A stretch of DNA of 64,000 bases from Frankia sp. AgB1.9 (GCF_016786355.1 NZ_JADWYX010000028.1:1-64000), one strand, 5' to 3'. Positions 49,999-58,950 are shown, counted from the stretch's first letter. Notes: generated by a model not told the origin, from the sequence alone. Numbers and translations are program-made.

Positions 49999-50598
49999 AT
50001 GTTCTCCGCGCTGCTCGATACCTGCGTCCTGGTGCCCAGTAGGGCCCGCGATGTACTGCTGGAGATCGCTAGCACGGGCGCCTACCGGCCGCTGTGGTCG
50101 AGCGAGATCTTGGACGAGCTCGAACGGACCCTGCGCACACTGCTCGGCAAGCGCGAAACCTCACCGGAAGAAATCGACGCCTACCTCACCCGCCTCTTCC
50201 GGCAGATGAGGACCGCCTTCCCGGACGCGCCCGTGACCGGGTGGGAGCGGCTCGTGCCGACCATCAAACTCCCCGACCCCGACGACCGACACGTGGTCGC
50301 CGCCGCCATGGCCGGCCGAGCTGACGTGATCGTCACCGACAACCTCGCGGACTTCCCGCCCAGTGCGCTGCCCGCGCCCCTGACTCGCCAGACTCTCGAC
50401 GACTTCCTCCTCGACGAACTCGACCTCCACCCCGACCTCGTCGTCAGAGCCGTTCGTGCCATCGCCGCCAGGACCGGAAGATCCGGCCCCACACTGGCCG
50501 CCTACGACATCGCTTCCTACTTACGCGATCACGGCGCCCCAGCGTTCGGCGAGCGCCTTCTCGTCGCACTCGATCAGACTGCGACGCCCGCTTCGTAG
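49999..50598 (+). CDS. PIN-domain ribonuclease toxin
   Basis: A 199-aa VapC-like RNase. Acidic active-site residues are visible in ALLDTCVLVP (Asp7), SSEILDELERTL, LPDPDDRHVVAAA and DVIVTDNLADFP. The C-terminal 60 residues are helical and outside the core. Paired with the upstream HTH protein it forms a type II toxin-antitoxin module. It is followed by the HipBA genes. Confidence 0.88.
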   Translation: MFSALLDTCVLVPSRARDVLLEIASTGAYRPLWSSEILDELERTLRTLLGKRETSPEEIDAYLTRLFRQMRTAFPDAPVTGWERLVPTIKLPDPDDRHVVAAAMAGRADVIVTDNLADFPPSALPAPLTRQTLDDFLLDELDLHPDLVVRAVRAIAARTGRSGPTLAAYDIASYLRDHGAPAFGERLLVALDQTATPAS

Positions 50599-50931
50599 GT
50601 GACATGGCCCGGCTCGGCGCATGTCTGGTCGATCGGCTGTACCACAGTCCCCGCGAGCACAGTCACCAGACGCGCGGATGCGTTAGGAACCAGCAGTTGT
50701 CCGGAGCACACGTTCGATCCGGTAGATCGTGCGCCTCTGGTGACGATCACCCGGAATCTTCCCTGGCCAGGGTCCATGTGGCAGCGGACGGGCAGCGATC
50801 TCAGGCCGCTCGACCAAGATCGAAACGTTCGTACGCTGGTCCACATGGTCCACAAACCCCTGTCACCAGGTCGGGCACCACGCGGAGGCAGCCGCACTTA
50901 ACGACGAACTTAGGCGCCGTAGACGCGTACG
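50599..50931. other. Intergenic between PIN toxin and hipB
   Basis: About 330 bases of lower GC3-like sequence. A minus ORF (50574-50897) encodes 107 aa without recognised family and overlaps the PIN gene end; it is not called. A -35/-10 pair TTAACG and TAGACG before hipB is possible. Nothing else is seen. Confidence 0.4.
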
Positions 50932-51255
50932 ATGGAGGCCATGGTCGGCGACAGAGCCTCGCACGCCACGCCGTTGTCCGTGGCGCGATCGCTGCGTCTG
51001 CTCGGCGAGCATGTGTCGACCTGGCGGAAGCTGAACCGGCTGACCGCGGCCCAGGTCGCCGAGCGAGCCGGGATCTCACGGGACACGCTGCGCGCCATCG
51101 AGCAGGGTAAGGGCACCGCGAGCACCGAAAACCTCTTCCGGGTGCTACGCACTGTCGGGATCATGGATGCCGTCGTGAGGGCCACCGACCCGTACGAGAC
51201 CGACGTCGGCCGCCTACGCATGGACGAGATCCTCCCCAAGCGAGTACGGCACTGA
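50932..51255 (+). CDS. hipB: HipB-like HTH antitoxin
   Basis: A 107-aa XRE-family protein, antitoxin and autorepressor. HTH TAAQVAERAGISRDTLRAIE with GKGTASTENLFRVLRTVGI. ATG at 50932; a second in-frame ATG (50941) has GGAGG only 2 bases upstream, so the first is preferred. The stop and the hipA start overlap (TGATG), typical of hipBA pairs. Confidence 0.9.
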   Translation: MEAMVGDRASHATPLSVARSLRLLGEHVSTWRKLNRLTAAQVAERAGISRDTLRAIEQGKGTASTENLFRVLRTVGIMDAVVRATDPYETDVGRLRMDEILPKRVRH

Positions 51256-52511
51256 TGGCCGGACGGGATCCTGTCGAGGTCACCGTCGAGATCGACGGGC
51301 AGGAGACCGCCGCCGGAACGTTGTGGCTTCACGACCGCGGCGGACAGAGCGCCACGTTCCGATATGCCGACGCCTACCTGACCAACCCGGCCGGATACGA
51401 CCTCGACCCGGCGTTGGCCAGGGCCGCCGGTGTCTTCCACACGCCGCCCGGGTCGGCAATCTTCAACGCGTTCGCAGACAGCGCCCCCGACCGATGGGGT
51501 GAGAACCTCATGAGGCGTGAGGAGCGCGAGCGCGCGCGTGCCGCCGAGACGACTCCTCGCACCCTCGGCAAGGCCGACTTCCTTCTCGGGGTCCGGGATG
51601 ACACCCGCCAGGGAGGTGTCAGGTTTCGCCGGCCGGCAACCGCCACCTATTACTCGACGCACCGGCACTCGGTCCCACGGCTGATCGACCTGGCCCGGCT
51701 CCTGCGAGCAGCCGACCGTGTCCGGACGGAGGGCGACTTCGACCGCGACCTCGCGGACCTCATCGACGCAGGTAGCTCGCTCGGCGGTGCGCGCCCCAAG
51801 GCAGCGGTACGCGACGCGTCCGGTCGGCTCTCGATCGCCAAGTTCCCGCGTCTGGACAGTGACGAATGGGATGTGGCCGGTTGGGAGGAAGTACAACTGA
51901 GACTCGCTCGGAGAGCGGGGCTCACGGTGGCCGAGTCGGAACTGCTGACCGTTGCCGGCCGGCACGTACTACTCCTGAGCCGTTTCGACCGCATCGGCGC
52001 GCGGCGTGTGGGGTTCACGAGCGCCCTGACAATGCTCGAGGCCGCCGACGGGGACCTCCGCAGCTACCTCGAGATCGCCGAGGTGATCGAACGTCACTCG
52101 CCAAGAGCTGACGCTGACCTGCGTGAGCTCTACCGGCGGATCCTGTTCTCCATCCTGACTGGGAACACCGACGACCATCTACGCAATCATGCGTTCCTGC
52201 GTGAGCGGGACGGCTGGGCGCTCTCCCCTGCCTATGACCTCAACCCGAATCCCGACGCCCCAGCCCGGCTGAGCACCGCCGTCGATCTCGACAACACCGA
52301 CGCAAGCATCGACGTCGCGCTGTCGGTAGGCACCTACTTCCGTCTGTCGCCGCCGAGTGCCCGCGACCTCGTCAGGGAAGTGGAGACTGCCACAGCGGGC
52401 TGGCGGCAGGCCGCCGCCGCGCTCGACATCCCGAAAAGCCAGGCCGACCGGATGGCGGTGGCCTACGAGAGCGAACAGCGACGGATCGCACGCGCTCTCA
52501 GCGTGCCTTGA
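51255..52511 (+). CDS. hipA: HipA-like serine/threonine kinase toxin
   Basis: A 418-aa HipA kinase that in characterised systems phosphorylates an aminoacyl-tRNA synthetase and induces dormancy. Domain signs are SSLGGARPKAAV (nucleotide loop), SIAKFPR (Lys), the catalytic loop LTGNTDDHLRNHAF and SPAYDLNPNP (metal-binding Asp). An N-terminal beta domain comprises the first 100 residues. The start overlaps hipB. A strong terminator follows at 52616. Codon use is less GC-extreme than in neighbouring genes, which suggests transfer together with the PIN module. Confidence 0.92.
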   Translation: MAGRDPVEVTVEIDGQETAAGTLWLHDRGGQSATFRYADAYLTNPAGYDLDPALARAAGVFHTPPGSAIFNAFADSAPDRWGENLMRREERERARAAETTPRTLGKADFLLGVRDDTRQGGVRFRRPATATYYSTHRHSVPRLIDLARLLRAADRVRTEGDFDRDLADLIDAGSSLGGARPKAAVRDASGRLSIAKFPRLDSDEWDVAGWEEVQLRLARRAGLTVAESELLTVAGRHVLLLSRFDRIGARRVGFTSALTMLEAADGDLRSYLEIAEVIERHSPRADADLRELYRRILFSILTGNTDDHLRNHAFLRERDGWALSPAYDLNPNPDAPARLSTAVDLDNTDASIDVALSVGTYFRLSPPSARDLVREVETATAGWRQAAAALDIPKSQADRMAVAYESEQRRIARALSVP

Positions 52512-52615
52512 GGATCCGAGCGGCGCGCGTGCTCGCGTCAGAGCCTTCCTGACGATCCGGTAGATGATGTTCCGGTAGGGCACTCCGCGTGCCCGTTCGC
52601 CGGCTGGACTGGCAC

Positions 52616-52655
52616 GGCGCAGGTCCTCCCGGGGTCACCCGGGAGGACCTGCGCC
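52616..52655. terminator. Strong bidirectional hairpin terminator
   Basis: Perfect 18-bp stem GGCGCAGGTCCTCCCGGG with its complement at 52638-52655 and loop GTCA, between the convergent hipA and SDR genes. Confidence 0.85.
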
Positions 52656-52661
52656 AGGAGC

Positions 52662-53489
52662 TCAGACTTTGGTCTCGCTCATCAGGAAGTCGATGGTCGG
52701 CTTGCCCGCCTCCCAGGAGCCGGCGATGGAGGCCTTGACGTGGCCGTAGTCGACCAGCACGCTCTCGCCGCTGAGCCCGATCGCGGCGTCGCTGTTCAGG
52801 AAGGCCATCACGTTGCCCATCTGCTCCGGCTGCAGCGGCGGGGCACCCACGGCCTCGCGATACTGCTGGTCGAAGCCGCCCCAGGAGTTCGCCCTGGCCA
52901 GCGGCGTCTCGGTCGGCCCGGGGCAGATCGCGTTGATCCGGATGCCCTTGCTGGCGTACGTGTAGGCCGCCCGGGCCACCCAGGTGTTCACGGCCTGCTT
53001 GCTGAACATGTAGCTGTCCGTGTCCGGGTGGGAGGACACCCAGGCCTCGGCCTCCTCGTAGGACTCCGTCGCCAGGAAGTCGACCAGCGCCGGCAGGTGG
53101 TTCGTCCAGCCGAGGCCGGCGACCGACGAGATCAGGCAGATCGCCGACCCGGCGCCTAGCCGGCCGTCGGCGATGAGCCGGTCGACGATGTGGCGGTGCG
53201 AGATGAAGTTGACCCGCATCGTTCCCGGGCCGCCGCCAATCCCGGCCGCGGCGAACACCGCGTGCACCGGGCCGGGGACCTGGTCGAGCGCCGCGTCGAT
53301 GCTCGCGCGGTCGAGCAGGTCGACCTCGATCGACTTCGCGACCGAGTAGTCGACCGGCACCCGGTCCAGCACCGTGACCTCGGCTCCGAGCGCCGCGACC
53401 GCGTGCGCCGCGGCGGCGCCCATGCCGGTCGCACCGCCGACTACCAGGGCATGTTTCCCGTCGTAACGGAAGGCCTGCGCATCGCCCAT
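52662..53489 (-). CDS. Short-chain dehydrogenase/reductase
   Basis: A 275-aa SDR. Nucleotide loop VVGGATGMGAAAAHAV, then VHAVFAAAGIGGG in place of NNAG. CLISSVAGLG carries the catalytic Ser, and SYMFSKQAVN holds the Y-x3-K motif. Long insertion WVSSHPDTDSY is characteristic of the coniferyl alcohol dehydrogenase-like branch. ATG 53489 (or GTG 53492) with GGAGG upstream. Divergent from a dehydrogenase pair; the shared operator is at 53555. Confidence 0.9.
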   Translation of the reverse strand: MGDAQAFRYDGKHALVVGGATGMGAAAAHAVAALGAEVTVLDRVPVDYSVAKSIEVDLLDRASIDAALDQVPGPVHAVFAAAGIGGGPGTMRVNFISHRHIVDRLIADGRLGAGSAICLISSVAGLGWTNHLPALVDFLATESYEEAEAWVSSHPDTDSYMFSKQAVNTWVARAAYTYASKGIRINAICPGPTETPLARANSWGGFDQQYREAVGAPPLQPEQMGNVMAFLNSDAAIGLSGESVLVDYGHVKASIAGSWEAGKPTIDFLMSETKV

Positions 53490-53554
53490 CACTCTCTAAC
53501 CTCCGGGATCGCCAGTCAGCTCCGGTCCGTGCTAGAACCGAGCAACAAGGTAAA

Positions 53555-53569
53555 TTATACTGAGTTGAA
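53555..53569. promoter_or_regulatory. TTnnACTnAGTnnAA operator, SDR/acyl-CoA dehydrogenase divergon
   Basis: TTATACTGAGTTGAA, 66 bases before the SDR start and 88 before the dehydrogenase start. It includes TATACT, a -10 candidate for the plus strand. Confidence 0.65.
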
Positions 53570-53656
53570 ACTTCGAGCGCCAGGACGGCTCGCGGCACGC
53601 ACGGCCAGGCCGCCAGGCAGGCACGTCGCGGCACGAGACCTCCGAAGGGAACAGGC

Positions 53657-54781
53657 ATGGACCCTGATCTCAGCTCCGACCAGCGGCTCCTGCGCGAGAC
53701 CACTGAGCGGTTCATCGAGGCGAACCTGCCGTTGGACAAGCTCCGCGAGCTGATCGACACGGGCCGCGAGGTCGACCCGTCCTACCGGCTCGAAGGCGCG
53801 GAGCTGGGCTGGTTCGCCTTCCTCGCCCCGGAGTCCCTCGGCGGCGGCAGCGTGTCGGGCGACGGCGTGCTCGACCTCGTCATCCTGGCCGAGCTGCGCG
53901 GCCGCCACCTGCAGCCGGGCACGTTCATCGACACCAACCTCGCGGTGGCGACACTGTCGCGCGAGGGCTCGCCGGAGCACCGCGACACGGTCGTGCCCGC
54001 GCTGATCGCCGGCGAGCAGAGCGTGGCCTGGGCCGCGGCGGACCTGACCGGCGACTGGTCCGGCGCCGCCGGGGTCGACTGCGGGCCGGTCCCGGGCGGC
54101 TACCGGCTCACCGGCCACAAGGGCCTGGTGATCGAGGCGCAGTCGGCCCACTGGCTGCTCGTGACGGCCGCCTCGCCCGACGGGCCGACGCAGTTCCTGC
54201 TACCGGCCGACACACCCGGGGTGACCGTGGAGGTGTTGGCCGGCCTGGACCTCAGCCGCCGGCTGTGCCAGGTCCACTTCGACGACGTCGAGGTCGCCGA
54301 GTCCGCGCTGGTGGGCGTACCCGGTGGCGCGGCGGCGGCCGTCGAGACCCAGCTGCGGCTGGCCAGCGTGCTCAGCGCCGCGGAGACCGTGGGCGCCATG
54401 CAGTACCTGTTCGACCTGACCGTGCAGTACTGCAAGGACCGGACCGCGTTCGGCCGGCCGATCGGCTCGTTCCAGGCGGTCAAGCACCAGCTGGCCGACA
54501 CCAGCCTGGCGTTGGAGATGAGCCACGCCGTGGCCAGCGCGGCGGCGCGCGACTCCCAGAGGGAGACCGACGGCGCGGCGCACGCGGCAAGCATGGCGAA
54601 GGCGTTCGTCGGCGACGCGGCGGTCGAGCTCGCGCACAAGTGCTGGCAGCACTTCGGCGGCATCTCCTACACCTGGGAGCACGACTTCCACCTCTACCTC
54701 CGTCGGCTGACGACCGACCCGGCCCTGTACGGATCGCCGACGTGGCACCGGGAACGGCTCTGCCAGCTCGCCGGCCTCTGA
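53657..54781 (+). CDS. Acyl-CoA dehydrogenase, small subunit type
   Basis: A 374-aa acyl-CoA dehydrogenase homologue. N-terminal SSDQRLLRETTERFIEANL, a middle domain lacking the SEPxAGSD motif, then KDRTAFGRPIGSFQAVKHQL and WQHFGGISYTWEHDFHLYLR. It resembles the truncated subunit at 20851 and should pair with the following 420-aa protein as an alpha2beta2 enzyme. GAAGGGAACAGGC precedes the ATG. Gene order is the reverse of that in the 21-23 kb pair. Confidence 0.9.
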   Translation: MDPDLSSDQRLLRETTERFIEANLPLDKLRELIDTGREVDPSYRLEGAELGWFAFLAPESLGGGSVSGDGVLDLVILAELRGRHLQPGTFIDTNLAVATLSREGSPEHRDTVVPALIAGEQSVAWAAADLTGDWSGAAGVDCGPVPGGYRLTGHKGLVIEAQSAHWLLVTAASPDGPTQFLLPADTPGVTVEVLAGLDLSRRLCQVHFDDVEVAESALVGVPGGAAAAVETQLRLASVLSAAETVGAMQYLFDLTVQYCKDRTAFGRPIGSFQAVKHQLADTSLALEMSHAVASAAARDSQRETDGAAHAASMAKAFVGDAAVELAHKCWQHFGGISYTWEHDFHLYLRRLTTDPALYGSPTWHRERLCQLAGL

Positions 54782-54805
54782 GGCCGAAGGGAAACGAGGA
54801 ACACG

Positions 54806-56068
54806 ATGACCGACACACCGGAGATCGCGCGGTACCGCGCGACGGCGAGGCAGTGGCTCGCCGCGAACCTCGAGGCACGCGACCCGAGCCAGCCCCACAA
54901 CGTGCGCGGCGCCGGCGAGCTCAGCCCCGAGGAGTACCAGGCCGAGCGGGCCCTGCAGAAGAAGCTCTACGAGGCCGGGTACGCGGGCATCAACTGGCCG
55001 AGCGAGTACGGCGGCCAAGGGCTGAGCGACCAGCACGCCCGCGTCTTCGCCGAGGAGGCGGTCCAGTACCGCACGCCCGAGCTCGGCCACGCGGGCGGGA
55101 CGACCTACGGGCCGTGCGGGCAGACCATCGTCCGGCACGGCTCGCCCGAGTTCCTGACCAGGCACGTCCCCCGGATGCTGGCCGGCGACGAGCTGTTCGT
55201 CCAGCTGTTCTCCGAGCCGAGCGCCGGCTCCGACATGGCCGGCATCACCACCCGGGCGGTCCGCGAGGGCGACCGGTGGCTGATCACCGGATCGAAGATC
55301 TGGACGAGCGGCGCCCACTACGCCGACTACGGGATGTGCCTGGCCCGCACCAACTGGGACGCGCCCAAGCACCGCGGCCTCACCTGGTTCGCCATCCCGC
55401 TGCGGGCCAAGGGCGTGGCCATCCACCCGATCCGCGAGATCACCGGCGACGCCGAGTTCTGCCAGGAGTTCCTCGACGAGGTCGAGGTCGGCGACGAGGA
55501 CATCATCGGCGAGATCAACCAGGGCTGGACCGTCGCGCAGACGCTGCTGCTGGTCGAGCGGGGCGCCGGTCGTGACGACCCGCTGAACATGCCCGCGGCG
55601 CAGCCCGCAGTGATCGACCCGCAGCTGGTCAGCCTGACCCGGGCGGCCGGGCGCGCGCAGGACCCGGTCGCCCGCCAGACCGTCGCGCGGATCCACACCG
55701 CCGACTGGGCGAAGGCCATGCTCGGCCAGCGGATCACCGGGCTGCTGCGGTCGGGCGAGAAGCCCGCGGCCGGCGTCGCCTCGTACTGGAAGCTCGCGGC
55801 CGGCATCTACAACCCGGAGCGGGCCCGCCTCGTACTGGAGATCGGCCAGGGCCTCGGCCTCGTCTGGAAGGAAGGCGACGAGGAGGGGAACCGTGCGGCG
55901 CTGGACTATCTGAACAGCCGGGTCTGGTCGATCGCCGGTGGCTCCAACGAGATGCAGCGCAACGCGATCAGCGAGCAGGTCCTCGGCATGCCGCGGGAGC
56001 CGAGCTTCGACAAGGGAAAGCCGTTCCGGGAGGTCGTGAACAACGCCCGCGAGTGGCTGAAGTCCTGA
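54806..56068 (+). CDS. Acyl-CoA dehydrogenase, large subunit type
   Basis: A 420-aa acyl-CoA dehydrogenase with VQLFSEPSAGSDMAGITT (about 132-149), GSKIWTSGAHYADYGMCLAR, HRGLTWFAIPLRAKGV and C-terminal SIAGGSNEMQRNAISEQVLG. It lies 24 bases after its probable partner. It is related to the large subunit at 21913. The pair likely dehydrogenates a bulky or branched acyl-CoA. Confidence 0.92.
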   Translation: MTDTPEIARYRATARQWLAANLEARDPSQPHNVRGAGELSPEEYQAERALQKKLYEAGYAGINWPSEYGGQGLSDQHARVFAEEAVQYRTPELGHAGGTTYGPCGQTIVRHGSPEFLTRHVPRMLAGDELFVQLFSEPSAGSDMAGITTRAVREGDRWLITGSKIWTSGAHYADYGMCLARTNWDAPKHRGLTWFAIPLRAKGVAIHPIREITGDAEFCQEFLDEVEVGDEDIIGEINQGWTVAQTLLLVERGAGRDDPLNMPAAQPAVIDPQLVSLTRAAGRAQDPVARQTVARIHTADWAKAMLGQRITGLLRSGEKPAAGVASYWKLAAGIYNPERARLVLEIGQGLGLVWKEGDEEGNRAALDYLNSRVWSIAGGSNEMQRNAISEQVLGMPREPSFDKGKPFREVVNNAREWLKS

Positions 56069-56242
56069 CCGGGTAAGCCCGCGCGCCGCCATTCTCGCGG
56101 CGGGACCACGAAATGAGGCGCGAAGCCGCCTCGACCGTTTGCGCGCCCTGCTGCCGGCGGGGTGCTCGTAAGCGCGCCTTATTGCTACCCGAAGTGCGGG
56201 CTACGACACCCCCGGCAGGGTGGCGCCCGACGCCCGACATAG

Positions 56243-56257
56243 TTAGACTCAGTTCAA
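56243..56257. promoter_or_regulatory. TTnnACTnAGTnnAA operator, amidohydrolase-CaiB
   Basis: TTAGACTCAGTTCAA, 35 bases before the TTG start at 56293. It includes TAGACT (56244-56249), a possible -10. Confidence 0.65.
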
Positions 56258-56292
56258 ATACACGGTATCCGTGAACTACCTAGGAGGGCCCG

Positions 56293-57582
56293 TTGGCCGA
56301 CACGCCTCAGCTCGGATCACGCGGTATTTACGTGGCGGATGTCGAGCAGAGCCTCCCGTACGGCATTTTCGATGCCGACCATCACCTGTACGCCCCGGCG
56401 GACGCGGTGACGCGATACCTGGCTCCCGAGATGGTCGACCGGGCCTGGCTGCCGGGTGAGCCGCGGATGCTGACCGAGGAAGAGCACGACGAGGACGTCG
56501 ACCACGAGCGCCGGACGCTCGGTGTGCACTCCGCGCCCGAGGGCGGCTTCGGCGGCGTCGACCTCTCCCAGGTTTCCGGGATGGACGGGAACATCCCGAT
56601 CCCGGGCGCGATGCTCAACAAGCTCAACCCGATGAAGGACCTCGACCAGCTCAGCCGCGAGCAGCTCATCGAGCGGTACAACGCCATGCGGCCGGCCTTC
56701 GAGAAGAAGGACCCGCGGCTGTCGCTGATGGACCTTCAGAACGTCGAGCTCGCGGTCCTGCACACGGTCGGCACCGGCTGGGAGAGCGCGTTCGGCCGGG
56801 GCGACATCGAGGCCGGCTATGCCGTGAACCGGGCCTACAACGACTGGCTCTTCGAGGACTGGGGCTTCGCCCACGAGAACCGCATCCTGGTTCCGGTGCC
56901 GATCCCGCTGCTGGACGTCGACTACGCGGTCGCCGAGCTCAAGCGGTCGCTGGAGCGCGGCGCGAAGTTCGTCGATCTGCAGCCCGGCCCGGCCTGGAAC
57001 GGCCGGTCGCCGTTCGACCCGTACTTCGACCCGTTCTGGAACCTCGTCAACGAGTCCAACACCCGGGTCGCCGTCCACCTCGGCGGGACCTACGCGCGCC
57101 ACGGCGCCGAGTGGGGCGAGAAGGCCGACGCCCGTTACGTGGAGTTCAACGGGTTCCAGTGGGTGTCCTACTGGGGTGACCGTCCGATGATGGACACCCT
57201 GACCTCGATGTTCTACCACGGCATGTTCGGCCGCTTTCCCAACATCAAGGTGCTCATCGCCGAGTTCGGAACCGTCTGGCTGCCGTACCTGCTCCGCAAG
57301 CTGGACCACGCGATGCTGCTGGGCCGCAAGCCCAAGTGGGGCTCGCTGCCGGGCCGTCCGTCCAGCGTCTTCAAGGAGCGGTGCGTCATCGCTCCGTTCC
57401 CGGAGGAGGACATCAACCGCGGTATCGACACCGTCGGCGCCGACTGCCTCGTCTTCGGGTCGGACTTCCCGCACTCCGAGGGTGTTCCGGACCCGATGCA
57501 GTACGTCGCGCTGCTCAAGGATCTGGACGACACGACGATCCGCAAGATCATGCGCGACAATCTCGTCCGCTTCATGGGCTGA
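56293..57582 (+). CDS. Amidohydrolase-2 family protein
   Basis: A TIM-barrel protein of 429 aa, of a different branch from the two at 23391 and 40007. The N-terminal metal region reads GIFDADHHLYAPADAVTRYL, with two adjacent His. Further landmarks are YNDWLFEDWGF, VHLGGTYARHG, VLIAEFGTVWLPYLLRKLDH and FGSDFPHSEGVPDP. A TTG start at 56293 is chosen because AGGAGG lies 5 bases upstream and no ATG or GTG fits. It is followed by a hairpin and a CaiB gene. The reaction is unknown. Confidence 0.88.
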   Translation: MADTPQLGSRGIYVADVEQSLPYGIFDADHHLYAPADAVTRYLAPEMVDRAWLPGEPRMLTEEEHDEDVDHERRTLGVHSAPEGGFGGVDLSQVSGMDGNIPIPGAMLNKLNPMKDLDQLSREQLIERYNAMRPAFEKKDPRLSLMDLQNVELAVLHTVGTGWESAFGRGDIEAGYAVNRAYNDWLFEDWGFAHENRILVPVPIPLLDVDYAVAELKRSLERGAKFVDLQPGPAWNGRSPFDPYFDPFWNLVNESNTRVAVHLGGTYARHGAEWGEKADARYVEFNGFQWVSYWGDRPMMDTLTSMFYHGMFGRFPNIKVLIAEFGTVWLPYLLRKLDHAMLLGRKPKWGSLPGRPSSVFKERCVIAPFPEEDINRGIDTVGADCLVFGSDFPHSEGVPDPMQYVALLKDLDDTTIRKIMRDNLVRFMG

Positions 57583-57596
57583 CCGACCCGCGCCGC

Positions 57597-57639
57597 ACCG
57601 TGCCTCCACCGCCGATACCCCGGGCGGTGGGGGCACGGT
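57597..57639 (+). terminator. Hairpin terminator after amidohydrolase
   Basis: Arms ACCGTGCCTCCACCGCC and GGCGGTGGGGGCACGGT, 17 bp with one G-T pair and a 9-base loop, between the amidohydrolase and the next CaiB gene. Confidence 0.75.
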
Positions 57640-57692
57640 CGTTATGGTCCGAACAGCGATCCGTCCTGCCCACGGTCTCCGAGGAGAAAGCC

Positions 57693-58817
57693 ATGCCCGA
57701 CCCGAAGCTGCCCTTGAGCGGCGTCACGGTACTGGACCTCACCCGGCTGCCTCCCGGCGCGTTCTGCACCGTGCTGCTCGCCGACTTAGGCGCGGACGTC
57801 ATCCGGGTCGAGTCGCCGAAGGGCCGGATGTTCGACGGCCCGATCGGGCTGAACCGCGGCAAACGCTCGGTCGCGGTCGATCTACGTCATCCGCGCGGGC
57901 TCGAAGTGCTCCGCCTACTGGCCGCGCACGCCGATGTGCTGGTGGAGAACGAGCGGCCCGGCGCCCTGGACGAGCGGGGTTTTGGCTACTCCCACGCGGC
58001 GAAGGAACTGCCGAAACTCATCTGGTGCTCTATTTCCGGCTACGGCCAGGATGGCCCGTACGCACAGTGGTCCGGACACGATCTTTCGTTCGCGGCGCAC
58101 TCGGGCCTGCTGACCGGGCTGAGCCCGGAGCTGCCCTGGCACCCGCAGCTGATCCTGCCGATTCCGATCGGGGCCCTGATGGCCGGCGTCGGAATCCTCG
58201 CGGCTCTGCGGGAGCGGGACCAGACCGGTTCGGGGTGCCAGCTCGACATCAGCCTCTCGGAGTCGGCGACCTGGCTGCTCTCCTCGGCGGACGGCACGTT
58301 CGACCGCGGCGGGCGCGGCGTGCCGATCGGCCCGGACCGGCGTCTGTATGCCTGCGCGGACGGGACCTGGGTCGCGGTGACGGCCGCGGAACCCCGCACC
58401 TGGGGAGCGCTCTGCGACGGGCTCGGCCTGCCGGACCTCAAGGACTCGCTGCACCGGTGGGACGACCCGGACGCCGTGACGCAGCGGCTCGCGGCTGTCT
58501 TCCTGAGCCGCCCGGCCGAGGACTGGGTCGCCGAGCTCGGGCCGCTGGGCGCCAGCGTGGTGCGGGTGAACCGGGGGCCTGACCTGGCCAGCGATCCACA
58601 CGCGACCGCGCGGGGCGTGCTCCAGCAGGTCGGGGACCTGCTGGTTCCGCGCGCGCCTATCCGGATCCTTGACGAGGATGGCCCGCGGCCGGCTGCCGAG
58701 ACCTATCCACCGCCCCCGGCCGGCGCGCACACCCGCGCGGTGTTGGAAGAGGCCGGCCTGGCCCCCGCTCTCATCGACGAGCTGGAGGAGTCCGGCGCCG
58801 TCGGGCCGCGCGGCTGA
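57693..58817 (+). CDS. CaiB/BaiF CoA-transferase homologue lacking the catalytic Asp
   Basis: A 374-aa family III CoA-transferase homologue. N-terminal LSGVTVLDLTRLPPGAFCTV, ADLGADVIRVESPKGRM and RGKRSVAVDLRHPRG are normal. The active-site segment reads LPIPIGALMAGVGILAAL, where family members have an Asp followed by L-x-G-G-L; the Asp is replaced by Ile by alignment to the GILAAL helix. It may be inactive alone, a partner subunit, or a racemase-like variant. ATG 57693 with GAGGAGAAAG upstream. Confidence 0.87.
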   Translation: MPDPKLPLSGVTVLDLTRLPPGAFCTVLLADLGADVIRVESPKGRMFDGPIGLNRGKRSVAVDLRHPRGLEVLRLLAAHADVLVENERPGALDERGFGYSHAAKELPKLIWCSISGYGQDGPYAQWSGHDLSFAAHSGLLTGLSPELPWHPQLILPIPIGALMAGVGILAALRERDQTGSGCQLDISLSESATWLLSSADGTFDRGGRGVPIGPDRRLYACADGTWVAVTAAEPRTWGALCDGLGLPDLKDSLHRWDDPDAVTQRLAAVFLSRPAEDWVAELGPLGASVVRVNRGPDLASDPHATARGVLQQVGDLLVPRAPIRILDEDGPRPAAETYPPPPAGAHTRAVLEEAGLAPALIDELEESGAVGPRG

Positions 58818-58831
58818 CCAGCCCCAAAGCT

Positions 58832-58883
58832 GTCATACCTGGTGGTCCCGGGTCTCGCCCCAACCCGGACCACCAGGTATGAC
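58832..58883. terminator. Hairpin terminator between convergent CaiB genes
   Basis: Arms GTCATACCTGGTGGTCC and GGACCACCAGGTATGAC, 17 bp exact and extended by GGGT/ACCC pairs. Confidence 0.8.
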
Positions 58884-58901
58884 GTTCCTCCGCCATCGCG
58901 G

Positions 58902-58943
58902 GGCGTTGTTGATCAGGATGTCGATGCCGCCGTGCCGCGCGGC
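58902..58943 (-). pseudogene. Short relic of an SDR gene
   Basis: In the gap between two convergent CaiB genes the minus strand encodes AARHGGIDILINNA, the strand-4 signature of classical SDRs, with stops or unrelated sequence on both sides. Only about 14 codons remain. Chance is possible but the G-x-D-I-L-I-N-N-A string is very specific. Confidence 0.5.
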
Positions 58944-58950
58944 AGCGGCG

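Noticed and set aside
50574-50897. 107-aa minus-strand ORF between PIN toxin and hipB
   Set aside because: No recognised family, no ribosome-binding site, overlaps the PIN gene end; noted only as unexplained sequence.
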